64,000 nucleotides of DNA from Actinacidiphila fildesensis (lineage in GTDB: Bacteria; Actinomycetota; Actinomycetes; Streptomycetales; Streptomycetaceae): NCBI RefSeq assembly GCF_042652185.1, contig NZ_JBHSIX010000004.1. The stretch is one strand, 5' to 3'. The notes under the pieces are model-generated. The model did not search any database and was not told the DNA's origin. It saw only the letters and a list, made by a program, of their open reading frames with translations. Positions 25,404-34,633 of the stretch are shown here, piece after piece. A program made the translations under genes and the position numbers. Position 1 is the first letter of the stretch, and the number at the start of each line of letters is the position of its first letter.

Positions 25404-26246
25404 ATGCACATAAAAGCGGCGGGACTGATCGTTTCCGGTCTCCTGCTCGTCACCGGGTGCTCGACGGCTTCGTCCACGCCGAAGGCCGCGCCGGCGACTT
25501 CCGGGACCGGACCTTCCGCCGCCCCGTCGTCCGACGGGAGCACCGCCCCCGGCGACGGTGCGGACACCGCCGCCGCGTTCCGCAAGTGGAAGATCAAGCC
25601 GATGGCACCGGCCCCGGCCCCGCCGAAGGTGAAGCCGGTGAAGACCGGTTCCGGTACGCCGCCGGTGGTCAGCGACATCCCCACCAAGGAGAAGATCGTC
25701 TTCGTCACCTTCGACGACGGCGCGGAGAAGGACCCAAAGTTCGTCACCATGATGGGCGAGCTGAAGATCCCCTTCACGATGTTCCTGACCGACGACATCA
25801 TCCGGAGCGACTACGGCTACTTCAAGCCGCTCCAGAAGCTCGGCAACCCGATACAGAACCACACGCTGACGCACCCGAACCTGCGGACCGAGTCGGAGTC
25901 CGCCCAGCGTCACGAGATATGCACCCAGCAGACGAAGCTGAAGGCCGAGTACGGCACCACGCCCCGCCTCTTCCGGCCGCCCTACGGCAACCTGAACGAG
26001 GCCACCAAGACCGCCGCGAAGTCCTGCGGACTCCAGGCGCTCATCCTGTGGCGCGAGTCCATGCAGATCAAGGGCATGCAGTACCAGCGCGCCGACAAGA
26101 AACTGCACCCCGGCGACATCATCCTGGCCCACTTCCGCGGCCCGTCCGAGCTCAAGGGCACCTCCATGACGGAGATGACCGCCAACATGCTGCGCATGAT
26201 CTCCGAGCAGGGCTTCACCGTGGCGCGCCTCGAGGACTACGTCTGA
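25404..26246 (+). CDS. Polysaccharide deacetylase family lipoprotein
   Basis: 280 residues. A lipoprotein signal peptide ends in LLVTG-C19, so it should be anchored outside the membrane; a Ser/Pro/Ala linker leads to the NodB domain (about 93-280). Motif 1 is VTFDDG (D104, D105), motif 2 HTLTHPNL (H153, H157), motif 3 RPPYGN, so the metal site and catalytic base look intact. The substrate is probably a cell-wall polymer or exported glycan. The gene begins in a short A+T-rich patch (GTTCACATATGCACATAAAA) 9 bp after the preceding stop. Confidence 0.88.
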   Translation: MHIKAAGLIVSGLLLVTGCSTASSTPKAAPATSGTGPSAAPSSDGSTAPGDGADTAAAFRKWKIKPMAPAPAPPKVKPVKTGSGTPPVVSDIPTKEKIVFVTFDDGAEKDPKFVTMMGELKIPFTMFLTDDIIRSDYGYFKPLQKLGNPIQNHTLTHPNLRTESESAQRHEICTQQTKLKAEYGTTPRLFRPPYGNLNEATKTAAKSCGLQALILWRESMQIKGMQYQRADKKLHPGDIILAHFRGPSELKGTSMTEMTANMLRMISEQGFTVARLEDYV

Positions 26247-26250
26247 GCCG

Positions 26251-27801
26251 TCAGCCTTTGCTCTCCGGCTCGGGCCGGTAGGCGCGGCTCGCGTACCGCC
26301 GCAGCGCCGTGGACAGCTCCCGCGCCTCGGCGGGGTCCAGCCGCAGGGTGAGCCCCGCGCTGCGCCGCGCCGCCGCGACGGTGACGCCCGCGGCCCCGGA
26401 ATCCACACCGAACTCCTGGGGCGGGACGGCCCGCAGGCTGCCGGCCGGAACGGTCGCCCGCAGGAGGAAGCCGGCGCGCCGGCTCACCGTGGCCCGGGTA
26501 CGGACGAGCGCGACCTCCTGCACCTCGGACCACGGCCGGGACCATTCGGCCCTGCCGTGCCGCAGTCGCAGCCCGGCCGCGTCCAGGCCGACCGAGACGG
26601 CGGCCGTGCGCCGAGCCCTGACCAGGGCGCGCAGCGCCCACGTCAGGACCGTGGTGAGCAGCGCGACCACGATGAGGCTCATCATGGTCACCTGGTTGCC
26701 GATCAACCCCACCTCGGCCACCGAGGACAGGACCAGCGCGATCGTGAAGATCCCCGCGTTGCCGGCCAGGCCCGGTCCGCCGGACACCGGTGCCTGCTGC
26801 GCGAGTTCATACCTGCCCGGAGCCGGCGTCTTGGCCCGGGCGCGGACCGGCCCGGCTTTGCGCTCGGCGACCTGCGGCGCGGTGGCGGTCGGCGCGGCGG
26901 CGGCTGGGGCGACCGAGGGTACGACGACGGGCGCGACGGCGGCGGGTGGGGTGGCGGCCGGTGCCACGACGGTCGGCCGGTGTGCCGGCGGGGCTTCGCG
27001 GGCGGCGGTCAGCGTATCGATCAGGGAATCCGTTCCCGGGCGCTCCCGGGGGTCCTTGGCGAGGCAGGCGGCGACCACCGGCCGCAGGGCGTCCGGCACC
27101 CCGCTGAGATCCGGCTCGTCGTGCACCACCCGGTACAGCAGCGCCGGAACCGTCCCCGTCCCGAAGGGCGCCCGGCCGGTGGCCGCGAACACCAGGACCG
27201 AGCCGAGCGAGAAGACATCGCTCTCCGCGCCCACCCGGCCGCCGGTGGCCTGCTCGGGGGACATGAACCCCGGCGTGCCGATCACCGCGCCCGTCCCGGT
27301 GAGCATCGTGGCGCCCTCCAGCGCCTTGGAGATCCCGAAGTCGATGACCCGCGGTCCGTCGTCGACCATCAGCACGTTGCCCGGCTTGAGGTCGCGGTGC
27401 ACCAGGCCGGCCGCGTGCACCGAGGCCAGCGCCTCCGTCAGCCCCGCGCCCAGCGCCCGGAGTTCGGCCTCCGGCAGCGGTCCGTCCCGCTGCACCAGGA
27501 CGCCGAGGTCGGGCGCCTCCAGATACTGGCTGGCCACCCAGGGCCGTTCCGCCTCCGGATCGGCGTCCACGACCGACGCCGTCCAGAAGCCGGACACCGC
27601 GCGTGCCGCGTCCACCTCCCGGCGGAACCGGCTGCGGAAGCCGGGATCCGCGGCGATCTCGGCCCGGACGAGCTTGACGGCGACCGCCCGGCCGCTGCGC
27701 GACCGGCCGAGATACACCTCGCCCATGCCCCCCGCGCCGAGCCGCTTCTGCAGCTCGTACGGTCCGACCCTGCGCGGGTCGCCCGGCCTCAGTTCATCCA
27801 T
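26251..27801 (-). CDS. Ser/Thr protein kinase with two membrane segments
   Basis: 516 residues from ATG 27801 (another in-frame ATG is six codons upstream). The kinase domain fills about 14-265: glycine loop LGAGGMGEVY, K43 in AVAVKLV, HRDLKPGN with D137, DFG at 154-156, TPGFMSPEQ. A Pro/Ala/Val linker follows, then two hydrophobic segments (about 350-366 and 373-391) and a C-terminal region of about 120 residues with basic patches, which on two crossings would return to the cytoplasm. There is no PASTA repeat. Convergent with the deacetylase, with only 4 bp between the stops. Confidence 0.9.
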   Translation of the reverse strand: MDELRPGDPRRVGPYELQKRLGAGGMGEVYLGRSRSGRAVAVKLVRAEIAADPGFRSRFRREVDAARAVSGFWTASVVDADPEAERPWVASQYLEAPDLGVLVQRDGPLPEAELRALGAGLTEALASVHAAGLVHRDLKPGNVLMVDDGPRVIDFGISKALEGATMLTGTGAVIGTPGFMSPEQATGGRVGAESDVFSLGSVLVFAATGRAPFGTGTVPALLYRVVHDEPDLSGVPDALRPVVAACLAKDPRERPGTDSLIDTLTAAREAPPAHRPTVVAPAATPPAAVAPVVVPSVAPAAAAPTATAPQVAERKAGPVRARAKTPAPGRYELAQQAPVSGGPGLAGNAGIFTIALVLSSVAEVGLIGNQVTMMSLIVVALLTTVLTWALRALVRARRTAAVSVGLDAAGLRLRHGRAEWSRPWSEVQEVALVRTRATVSRRAGFLLRATVPAGSLRAVPPQEFGVDSGAAGVTVAAARRSAGLTLRLDPAEARELSTALRRYASRAYRPEPESKG

Positions 27802-27895
27802 CCCGGCCCCCCGGTTCATCAGCAGTCGGCTGCAGGCTACCGGCGCGGATGATGCCGCGTCAGGCGATGCCCGGTGCCGCCCGACACCGGTCGGC

Positions 27896-29125
27896 CTACG
27901 GCTCGTTCACCGGCCGGCCCAGCAGCATCGACGGTGCGCCCGCCACGCGGGTGAGGAAGACCGTGACGGAGTGCGGGCCCTCCAGCTTCAGCTTCTTGCG
28001 CAGGTCCTCCGGCTCGATGGCGGAGCCGCGCTTCTTGATGACGGCGACGCCCACACCGCGCTGCCGCAGCAGCGCCTTCAGCTTCTTCAGGCCGAACGGC
28101 AGCACGTCGGTGATCTCGTACGCCGTCGCGAACGGTGTCGGGCGCAGCTCGTCGGCGGTGATGTACGCGATCGTCTCGTCGATCAGCCGGCCGCCGACCT
28201 GTTCCGCGACCTCGGCGACCAGGTGCGCGCGGATCACCGCGCCGTCCGGCTCGTGGAGGTACCGGCCGACCGGGCCGGCCGGCGGGTCGGGGAGCGGGGC
28301 GCCGGTCCACAGGGTGCCCGCGGACGGCAGCAGGGTCGCGCTCACCGAGCCGGGGTTCTTCCCGAACCACAGCACGGCCTCCTTCACATCACCGCGGTAG
28401 GAGATCCACTCCGCCCCGGCGTCGTCGGGTACGGCCTCGTGCGGGATGCCCGGCGCGACCTTCAGGGCCGCCACCGGCACCTCGCGGGCCGCCCCGATCG
28501 CCCAGGACAGCGACGGCGAGTACGACTCAGGGTCGAAGATCCGCCCACCCGTCGCCCGGCCACCACCCCTCACCGACTGGCTGCGCGAGACCCCTCCTGA
28601 TCTGCCTCCCCTCCGGGCAGGATCCACGAAGACGGCGTCGTAGCCGCTGGTGGCGATCTCGGTCACATCGGCGCAGCGCACCTCGATGAGGTCGGCGAGG
28701 CCCAGCGACTCCGCGTTGGCCCGTGCGACCGCGCAGGTCAGCGGGTCCCGGTCGACCGCCAGCACCGCCACGCCGGCCCGGGCGAGCGCGATGGCGTCCC
28801 CGCCGATCCCGCAGCACAGATCGGCCAGCCGCCGTACGCCCAGCGCTGTGAAGCACTCCGCCCGGTACTCCGCCACCTCGGTGCGGGTGGCCTGTTCCAC
28901 TCCGTCGGGGGTGAAGTACATCCGGTACGCGTCCGCCCCGAACTTCGCCTCCGCGCGCTGCCGCAGCCGGGCCTGGCCGAGCGCCGCCGACACCAGTTCC
29001 GCGGGGTGTTCACGCCGCAGCCGGGTCGCCTCCGCCAGTTCGCGGGCGGGGTCGTAGTCGCGCAGCGACCCCAGCAGGGCCTGCCCGGCGGGGGTCAGCA
29101 GGTAGGAGAACGCGTCAAGATCCAC
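27896..29125 (-). CDS. Class I SAM-dependent methyltransferase with THUMP-like C-terminus
   Basis: 409 residues from GTG 29125, which has GGAGGA 10 bp upstream; the frame is open 44 codons further. SAM motif I is LADLCCGIGGDAIALA, followed by AVDRDPLTCAVARANAE and the motif FVDPARR. The C-terminal third (ITDVLPFGLKKLKALLRQRG, VAVIKKRGSAIEPEDLRKKL) fits the THUMP-like domain found with such enzymes, so an RNA substrate is likely. Directly after FVDPARR there is a Gly/Arg/Ser-rich insert not expected in the family (separate entry). Divergent from groES. Confidence 0.85.
   Translation of the reverse strand: MDLDAFSYLLTPAGQALLGSLRDYDPARELAEATRLRREHPAELVSAALGQARLRQRAEAKFGADAYRMYFTPDGVEQATRTEVAEYRAECFTALGVRRLADLCCGIGGDAIALARAGVAVLAVDRDPLTCAVARANAESLGLADLIEVRCADVTEIATSGYDAVFVDPARRGGRSGGVSRSQSVRGGGRATGGRIFDPESYSPSLSWAIGAAREVPVAALKVAPGIPHEAVPDDAGAEWISYRGDVKEAVLWFGKNPGSVSATLLPSAGTLWTGAPLPDPPAGPVGRYLHEPDGAVIRAHLVAEVAEQVGGRLIDETIAYITADELRPTPFATAYEITDVLPFGLKKLKALLRQRGVGVAVIKKRGSAIEPEDLRKKLKLEGPHSVTVFLTRVAGAPSMLLGRPVNEP
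28541..28612 (-). repeat. In-frame Gly/Arg/Ser-rich insert in the methyltransferase gene
   Basis: Between FVDPARR and RIFDPES the gene encodes about 24 extra residues including SGGVSRSQSVRGGGRATG. Codons rare in this genome cluster here (AGA, TCA, GGA, AGG). It keeps the frame and adds only a loop. It looks like a protein-coding interspersed repeat; copy number elsewhere is unknown from this window. Confidence 0.45.
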
Positions 29126-29179
29126 GCTTCGATTGTCCTCCAGTCCGGAGGCGTCCGGCACCGTTCCGGCGGCGCTCCG

Positions 29180-29206
29180 TTGGCACTCCGCTTGACCGAG
29201 TGCTAA
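29180..29206. promoter_or_regulatory. CIRCE element 1 (HrcA operator)
   Basis: TTGGCACTC (29180-29188), 9-bp spacer, GAGTGCTAA (29198-29206), against the consensus TTAGCACTC-N9-GAGTGCTAA. It overlaps the -35 box of the groES promoter, so bound HrcA would block RNA polymerase. Confidence 0.95.
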
Positions 29207-29220
29207 AGCCGTCCTAGTCT
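29192..29220 (+). promoter_or_regulatory. groES-groEL promoter
   Basis: TTGACC (29192-29197), 17-bp spacer, TAGTCT (29215-29220), a near-consensus vegetative promoter lying between and inside the two CIRCE elements. Transcription should start near 29227, leaving a leader of about 127 nt. Confidence 0.88.
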
Positions 29221-29222
29221 CG

Positions 29223-29255
29223 GTGCTGGCACTCAGCACTGCCGAGTGCCAGCAC
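29223..29255. promoter_or_regulatory. CIRCE element 2 (HrcA operator)
   Basis: GTGCTGGCACTC (29223-29234), 9-bp spacer, GAGTGCCAGCAC (29244-29255): perfect 12-bp arms, longer than the usual 9. It covers the expected transcription start and would form a stem in the groES mRNA leader. Confidence 0.93.
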
Positions 29256-29353
29256 AACAGCGACGGGCAGGTCCGGCACCCGCGACGACGGGCCTACCAG
29301 GTCGCCACCCAGACAGACACTCCCGTTAGCCCTTTGAAGGGGGAGGTCGGAAC

Positions 29354-29662
29354 GTGACGACCGCCAGCAGCAAGGTTGCCATCAAGCCGCTCGAGGACCG
29401 CATCGTGGTCCAGGCGCTCGAGGCTGAGCAGACCACGGCCTCCGGCCTGGTCATCCCGGACACCGCCAAGGAGAAGCCCCAGGAGGGCGTCGTCCTGGCC
29501 GTGGGCCCGGGCCGCTTCGAGGACGGTAACCGTCTTCCGCTCGACGTTTCCGTCGGCGACGTCGTGCTGTACAGCAAGTACGGCGGCACCGAGGTGAAGT
29601 ACAACGGCGAGGAGTACCTCGTCCTCTCGGCCCGCGACGTTCTCGCGGTCATCGAGAAGTAG
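29354..29662 (+). CDS. groES: Co-chaperonin GroES
   Basis: Heptameric lid of the chaperonin. 102 residues from GTG, with GGGAGG 7 bp upstream. KVAIKPLEDRIVVQALE, the mobile loop TTASGLVIPDTAKEKPQEG, and SVGDVVLYSKYGGTEVKYNG are typical. Controlled by the two CIRCE sites upstream. Confidence 0.97.
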   Translation: MTTASSKVAIKPLEDRIVVQALEAEQTTASGLVIPDTAKEKPQEGVVLAVGPGRFEDGNRLPLDVSVGDVVLYSKYGGTEVKYNGEEYLVLSARDVLAVIEK

Positions 29663-29695
29663 GTCTGCTTCACCACTAGCAGCAGCCGTGACCTT

Positions 29696-29732
29696 CCCCG
29701 GGTATCCGTGTCTACTGACCCGGCGCCCGGGG
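29696..29732 (+). promoter_or_regulatory. Hairpin between groES and groEL
   Basis: CCCCGGG (29696-29702) and CCCGGGG (29726-29732) with a 23-nt loop in the 107-bp gap. It is a possible RNA-processing or partial-termination site; evidence is limited to the inverted repeat. Confidence 0.35.
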
Positions 29733-29769
29733 TTTGGTCTTTGACGAGGAAAAGACGAGGTAGGACGCA

Positions 29770-31395
<1,626 letters not shown>

Positions 31396-31420
31396 CGTCG
31401 TAGCCGCGCTCTGTCGCACG

Positions 31421-31460
31421 AAGGCCCCTGCTCCCGCCGCCCGGCGGGAGCAGGGGCCTT
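31421..31460 (+). terminator. Terminator after groEL
   Basis: AAGGCCCCTGCTCCCGCC (31421-31438) pairs perfectly with GGCGGGAGCAGGGGCCTT (31443-31460), loop GCCC, then TCGCC. An 18-bp perfect stem; it can also serve the convergent gene ending at 31476. Confidence 0.9.
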
Positions 31461-31475
31461 TCGCCGTACCGGGCG

Positions 31476-32177
31476 CTAGTGAGGCATCTCGATCACGCCG
31501 AGCTTGGTCAGCAGGCCGAGCATGTCGTGGTTCCACCAGGCTTCCACGATCATCCCGTCCTGGAACCGGAAGACCGTCTGGCCGGTCATCCGGGCCTGCC
31601 GGTCGGTGGCCGGCATGCCGCGGAACTCCGCGACGTGCGTGGCGGTCCAGGTCCACCGGTTCGCCACGCGGTCCCCTTCGGCGAGCTGGTCGTCGATCGT
31701 GAACCGGAAGTCGAATCCCGCCCGGTATCCGGCGACTTCCTCGCGCAGGGCGGCGGTTCCCATGGTGGGCGTCTCGTTGTTGGGGTCGTGATCGCGGTAG
31801 TCGGCCGCGAAGATCTCCTCGATGGCGTCCAGATTGCCGTCATTGGCGATCTCTTCGAAGAACCGGCGGCAGGCCGCCTTGTTGAGCTGCTCGTCCCGGA
31901 CCACGTCCAGGTCCGTGAACGTGGGCATCCCGTCGCAGAGCGCCACCATCTCCTGGAAGATCCGCTCCGTCTCCGGGAGCTGGGAATTCTTCATCGCCTC
32001 TTCGTACGACGGGAATTCCACGATCTCGACGTAGTGGGACGCGTCGGCGCGGTCCTTGCCGATGACGCTGTGGCTCGCGGTCCGCTTGCCCTTGGTCTGT
32101 TCGACCCAGCGGTCCATGAGCTGGTTCATGTCGTCGAACTGGTCGGTCTTGAAGTCGATGATCTGCGTGAAGTGCAT
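31476..32177 (-). CDS. SnoaL-type ester cyclase with N-terminal ABM-like domain
   Basis: 233 residues from ATG 32177 (GGGAGG upstream). Residues 1-95 (MHFTQIIDFKTDQFDDMNQL, ASHYVEIVEFPSYEEAMKNS) look like a dimeric alpha/beta barrel; 105-230 have the SnoaL/NTF2-like pattern (FFEEIANDGNLDAIEEIFAA, DYRDHDP, EGDRVANRWTWTATH, GQTVFRFQDGMIVEAWWNHD). SnoaL proteins cyclise polyketides or act on small organic molecules; the real substrate is unknown, since no polyketide cluster is nearby. Confidence 0.8.
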   Translation of the reverse strand: MHFTQIIDFKTDQFDDMNQLMDRWVEQTKGKRTASHSVIGKDRADASHYVEIVEFPSYEEAMKNSQLPETERIFQEMVALCDGMPTFTDLDVVRDEQLNKAACRRFFEEIANDGNLDAIEEIFAADYRDHDPNNETPTMGTAALREEVAGYRAGFDFRFTIDDQLAEGDRVANRWTWTATHVAEFRGMPATDRQARMTGQTVFRFQDGMIVEAWWNHDMLGLLTKLGVIEMPH

Positions 32178-32254
32178 GGCGTACCTCCCGAGCCGGGTGG
32201 GATACGTCCATTTTAGTGAGAAATGCGCCTTCCGCAGATACCGCCGGGCAGCGG

Positions 32255-33028
32255 CTACTGCGGCCCGTACTTGCGGCCCGTCCTGGAGGTGACCCCGCCG
32301 AGCAGGCCGCGCGGCGCCAGCTTCACCAGGCCCATCAGCGTCTTGTACCTCGGGTCCGGCACGGACAGCGTCTTCCCGCGGGCCAGGTCCTTGAGCGCCG
32401 TCGCGACCAGCTTGTCCGCGTCCAGCCACATCCAGCCCGGGATGTTGTCCGTCCCCATCCCGGCACGCTCATGGAATTCGGTCCGCACGAAGCCGGGGCA
32501 GAGCGCCATCAGCCGTACGCCGGTCCCCGCCAGATCCTTCGACGCGCCCTGCGTGAACTGCACGACCCACGCCTTGCTCGCCCCGTACGTCCCGCGCGGC
32601 ACGAAGGCGGCGACCGACGCGACGTTCACCACGCCGCCACGTCCCCGCTCCCGCATGCCGTCCGCCGCCGCGCTCGTCAGCCGCAGCACCGCCTCGCAGT
32701 GCACCTTGAGCATGGTCAGCTCATCGGCCATCGAGACCTCGAGATAGCGCCCCTTGTTGCCGAACCCGGCGTTGTTGATGAGCAGATCCACCGCATCGGA
32801 CCGGTCCGCGAGCCGTGACTCGACGGCCGCGATCCCGTCGTCCCGCGACAGGTCGGCGGAGAGCACCTCCGCCTCGATGCCGTGCCGATCGTGCAGTTCG
32901 GCCGCCTGCTTCCGCAGCCGCTCGGCGTCCCGGGCCACCAGCACCAGGTTGTGCCCATCGGCCGCCAGCCGGCGCGCGAAGGCGGCGCCGACCCCTGCCG
33001 TCGAGCCGGTGATCAGTGAAGTCGTCAT
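32255..33028 (-). CDS. Short-chain dehydrogenase/reductase
   Basis: 257 residues. Cofactor motif TGSTAGVG (8-15), NNAG at 85-88, catalytic S138, Y148 and K152 (YGASK). R33 in LVARD suggests NADP(H). The substrate is unknown. It begins 9 bp after the upstream MOSC gene stop and is probably in the same transcript. Confidence 0.88.
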   Translation of the reverse strand: MTTSLITGSTAGVGAAFARRLAADGHNLVLVARDAERLRKQAAELHDRHGIEAEVLSADLSRDDGIAAVESRLADRSDAVDLLINNAGFGNKGRYLEVSMADELTMLKVHCEAVLRLTSAAADGMRERGRGGVVNVASVAAFVPRGTYGASKAWVVQFTQGASKDLAGTGVRLMALCPGFVRTEFHERAGMGTDNIPGWMWLDADKLVATALKDLARGKTLSVPDPRYKTLMGLVKLAPRGLLGGVTSRTGRKYGPQ

Positions 33029-33037
33029 GCCATGAAG

Positions 33038-33688
33038 TTAGCCGAGCCGCTTGCGGATCGATTCCGCGTACGACCTGTTGATCAGGTCGATCGCCACCAG
33101 CGTCCGCGGCAGCAGCTCCGACTCCGTCGTCATCGCCCGGAACAGGAACTCGACGGTCACCTCGTGATCGGGTCGCGACAGCACGGTGATCCCGTCACCC
33201 GCCCGCACCGAACCCGGCTCGACGACCCGCAGAAAGGCACCGGGCCTGCGGTCCTGGGTGAAGCGCTTGACCCACCCCTTCTCGTCCAACCACCCGGCGA
33301 AGGTGCGGCACGGTATCCGCGGCGAGGTCACCTCCAGCACCACCTCACCGACGCGCCAGCGCTCCCCGATCACCGCGGAGTTGACCTCCACCCCGGCCGT
33401 CGTGAAGTTCTCCCCGAACACCCCGCTGGGCAGCTCCCGCCCGAGCACCCGCTCCCACCGGTCCAGGTCCTCCCGCGCGAACGCGTACACGGCCTGGTCG
33501 TCCCCGCCGTGGAACCGCCGGTCGATGATGTCGTCCCCCGCCAGCCCGCTGCCCGCCACTCCCTGCGGCCCGGGGTCGGCCACCGCCACCGGGCCGTCGA
33601 CGGGCCGTTTGTCGATCCCGGTCGTCCCACGATCCGAGTAGCCGACGGCCATCAGGCGGCCGATATTGAGTGACAGGAGTCGCGACAT
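33038..33688 (-). CDS. MOSC domain protein, copy 1
   Basis: 216 residues from ATG 33688; a GTG three codons upstream is an alternative. MOSC proteins bind or transfer sulfur around molybdenum cofactor, or act in N-hydroxylated base detoxification (YiiM type). GLAGDDIIDRRFHGGDDQAV, PSGVFGENFTTAGV, IGERWRVGEVVLEVTSPRIPC with its conserved Cys, and the C-terminal helical YiiM-like extension are visible. About half its residues match the adjacent copy 2, so the pair is a tandem duplication. Confidence 0.88.
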   Translation of the reverse strand: MSRLLSLNIGRLMAVGYSDRGTTGIDKRPVDGPVAVADPGPQGVAGSGLAGDDIIDRRFHGGDDQAVYAFAREDLDRWERVLGRELPSGVFGENFTTAGVEVNSAVIGERWRVGEVVLEVTSPRIPCRTFAGWLDEKGWVKRFTQDRRPGAFLRVVEPGSVRAGDGITVLSRPDHEVTVEFLFRAMTTESELLPRTLVAIDLINRSYAESIRKRLG

Positions 33689-33698
33689 GCAAAGCACC

Positions 33699-34364
33699 TT
33701 ACGTTCGCGGCCCCCGTCCGGCGACCCTCCTGCGGATCCGCTCGAGATCCCCGGCGGGCAGCGCGTCCGCGACGACCAGCCGCGGCAGCAGCTCCGGCTC
33801 TCCGGTCAGCGCCCGGAACGCCAGCGCGACCGTCACCTCGTGCTCCGGCCGCCCGACGACCTCCACCGCGTCCCCCGCGCAGATCTCGCCCGCCGTGACC
33901 ACCCGCAGATACGCCCCGGGCACCGCGGCCGCGGTGAACCGCTTGAGCCATCCCGGCCGGTCCAGCCAGCCCTCGAACGTCACACACGGAATCCGCGGAC
34001 ACGACACCTCCAGCACCACCCCGGCCCCCACCCGCCACCGCTCCCCGATGAGCGCGCCGTTCACATCCACCCCGGATGTCGTGAGGTTCTCCCCGAACAC
34101 CCCGTTGGGCAGCTTCCGCCCGAGCTCGCCCTCCCACCCGTCGAGGTCCTCCCGTGCGTAGGCGTACACGGCCTGATCGTTCCCACCGTGATGCTTCACG
34201 TCATGGACGCGGTCCCCGGCGAGCCCCACGGCCCCGGTGCCTTTCGCCCCGGGCGCCGCCACGGCCACCGGGCCGGTCACGGGACGCTTGTCGATGCCGG
34301 TCGCGGCGATTCCCTTCCAGGGATTGGCCTGCGGCCGGCCCACATTGACAGATAGCAGCAGCAT
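33699..34364 (-). CDS. MOSC domain protein, copy 2
   Basis: 221 residues, MLLLSVNVGRPQANPWKGIA. Same layout as copy 1: GLAGDRVHDVKHHGGNDQAV, PNGVFGENLTTSGV, IGERWRVGAGVVLEVSCPRI then PC, with the conserved Cys retained. It ends 10 bp before copy 1, so the two are co-transcribed. A role like E. coli YiiM (6-N-hydroxylaminopurine detoxification) is the best family-based guess. Confidence 0.88.
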   Translation of the reverse strand: MLLLSVNVGRPQANPWKGIAATGIDKRPVTGPVAVAAPGAKGTGAVGLAGDRVHDVKHHGGNDQAVYAYAREDLDGWEGELGRKLPNGVFGENLTTSGVDVNGALIGERWRVGAGVVLEVSCPRIPCVTFEGWLDRPGWLKRFTAAAVPGAYLRVVTAGEICAGDAVEVVGRPEHEVTVALAFRALTGEPELLPRLVVADALPAGDLERIRRRVAGRGPRT

Positions 34365-34388
34365 GCTTCGACGATAGGCGTCGGGGGC

Positions 34389-34484
34389 GCGGGTACGTCA
34401 GCCCTCGCCCCGCCGTTGCGCCACACGCCTGCCGGCGGGGTGCGGGTACGTCGGCGCCTGTCCCGCCGTTGCGCCTGCGGCGGG
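34389..34484. repeat. Two hairpin-forming repeat units
   Basis: A 34-bp unit, GCGGGTACGTC...CCCGCCGTTGCGCC, occurs at 34389-34422 and 34442-34475 with 29 of 34 bases equal. Each is followed by its complement (CGGCGGGG, then CGGCGGG), so each unit forms a hairpin. It lies between the aminotransferase stop and the MOSC genes and looks like a streptomycete intergenic repeat that may terminate transcription. The remaining 150 bp to 34633 hold nothing else I recognise. Confidence 0.6.
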
Positions 34485-34633
34485 CTTTCTCCACCCCCCC
34501 GCCCCTTGCTCGTATGGGCGGATGCGCGTCGGCACCCGTCCGCAGACTCGGCGCGCAGGCGCAAGGGACCCGAGGGCGGTGTTCCCGCCCACGACCCGCA
34601 CAGACGGGCTGTGACGTGAGGCCCCCGACTCCG

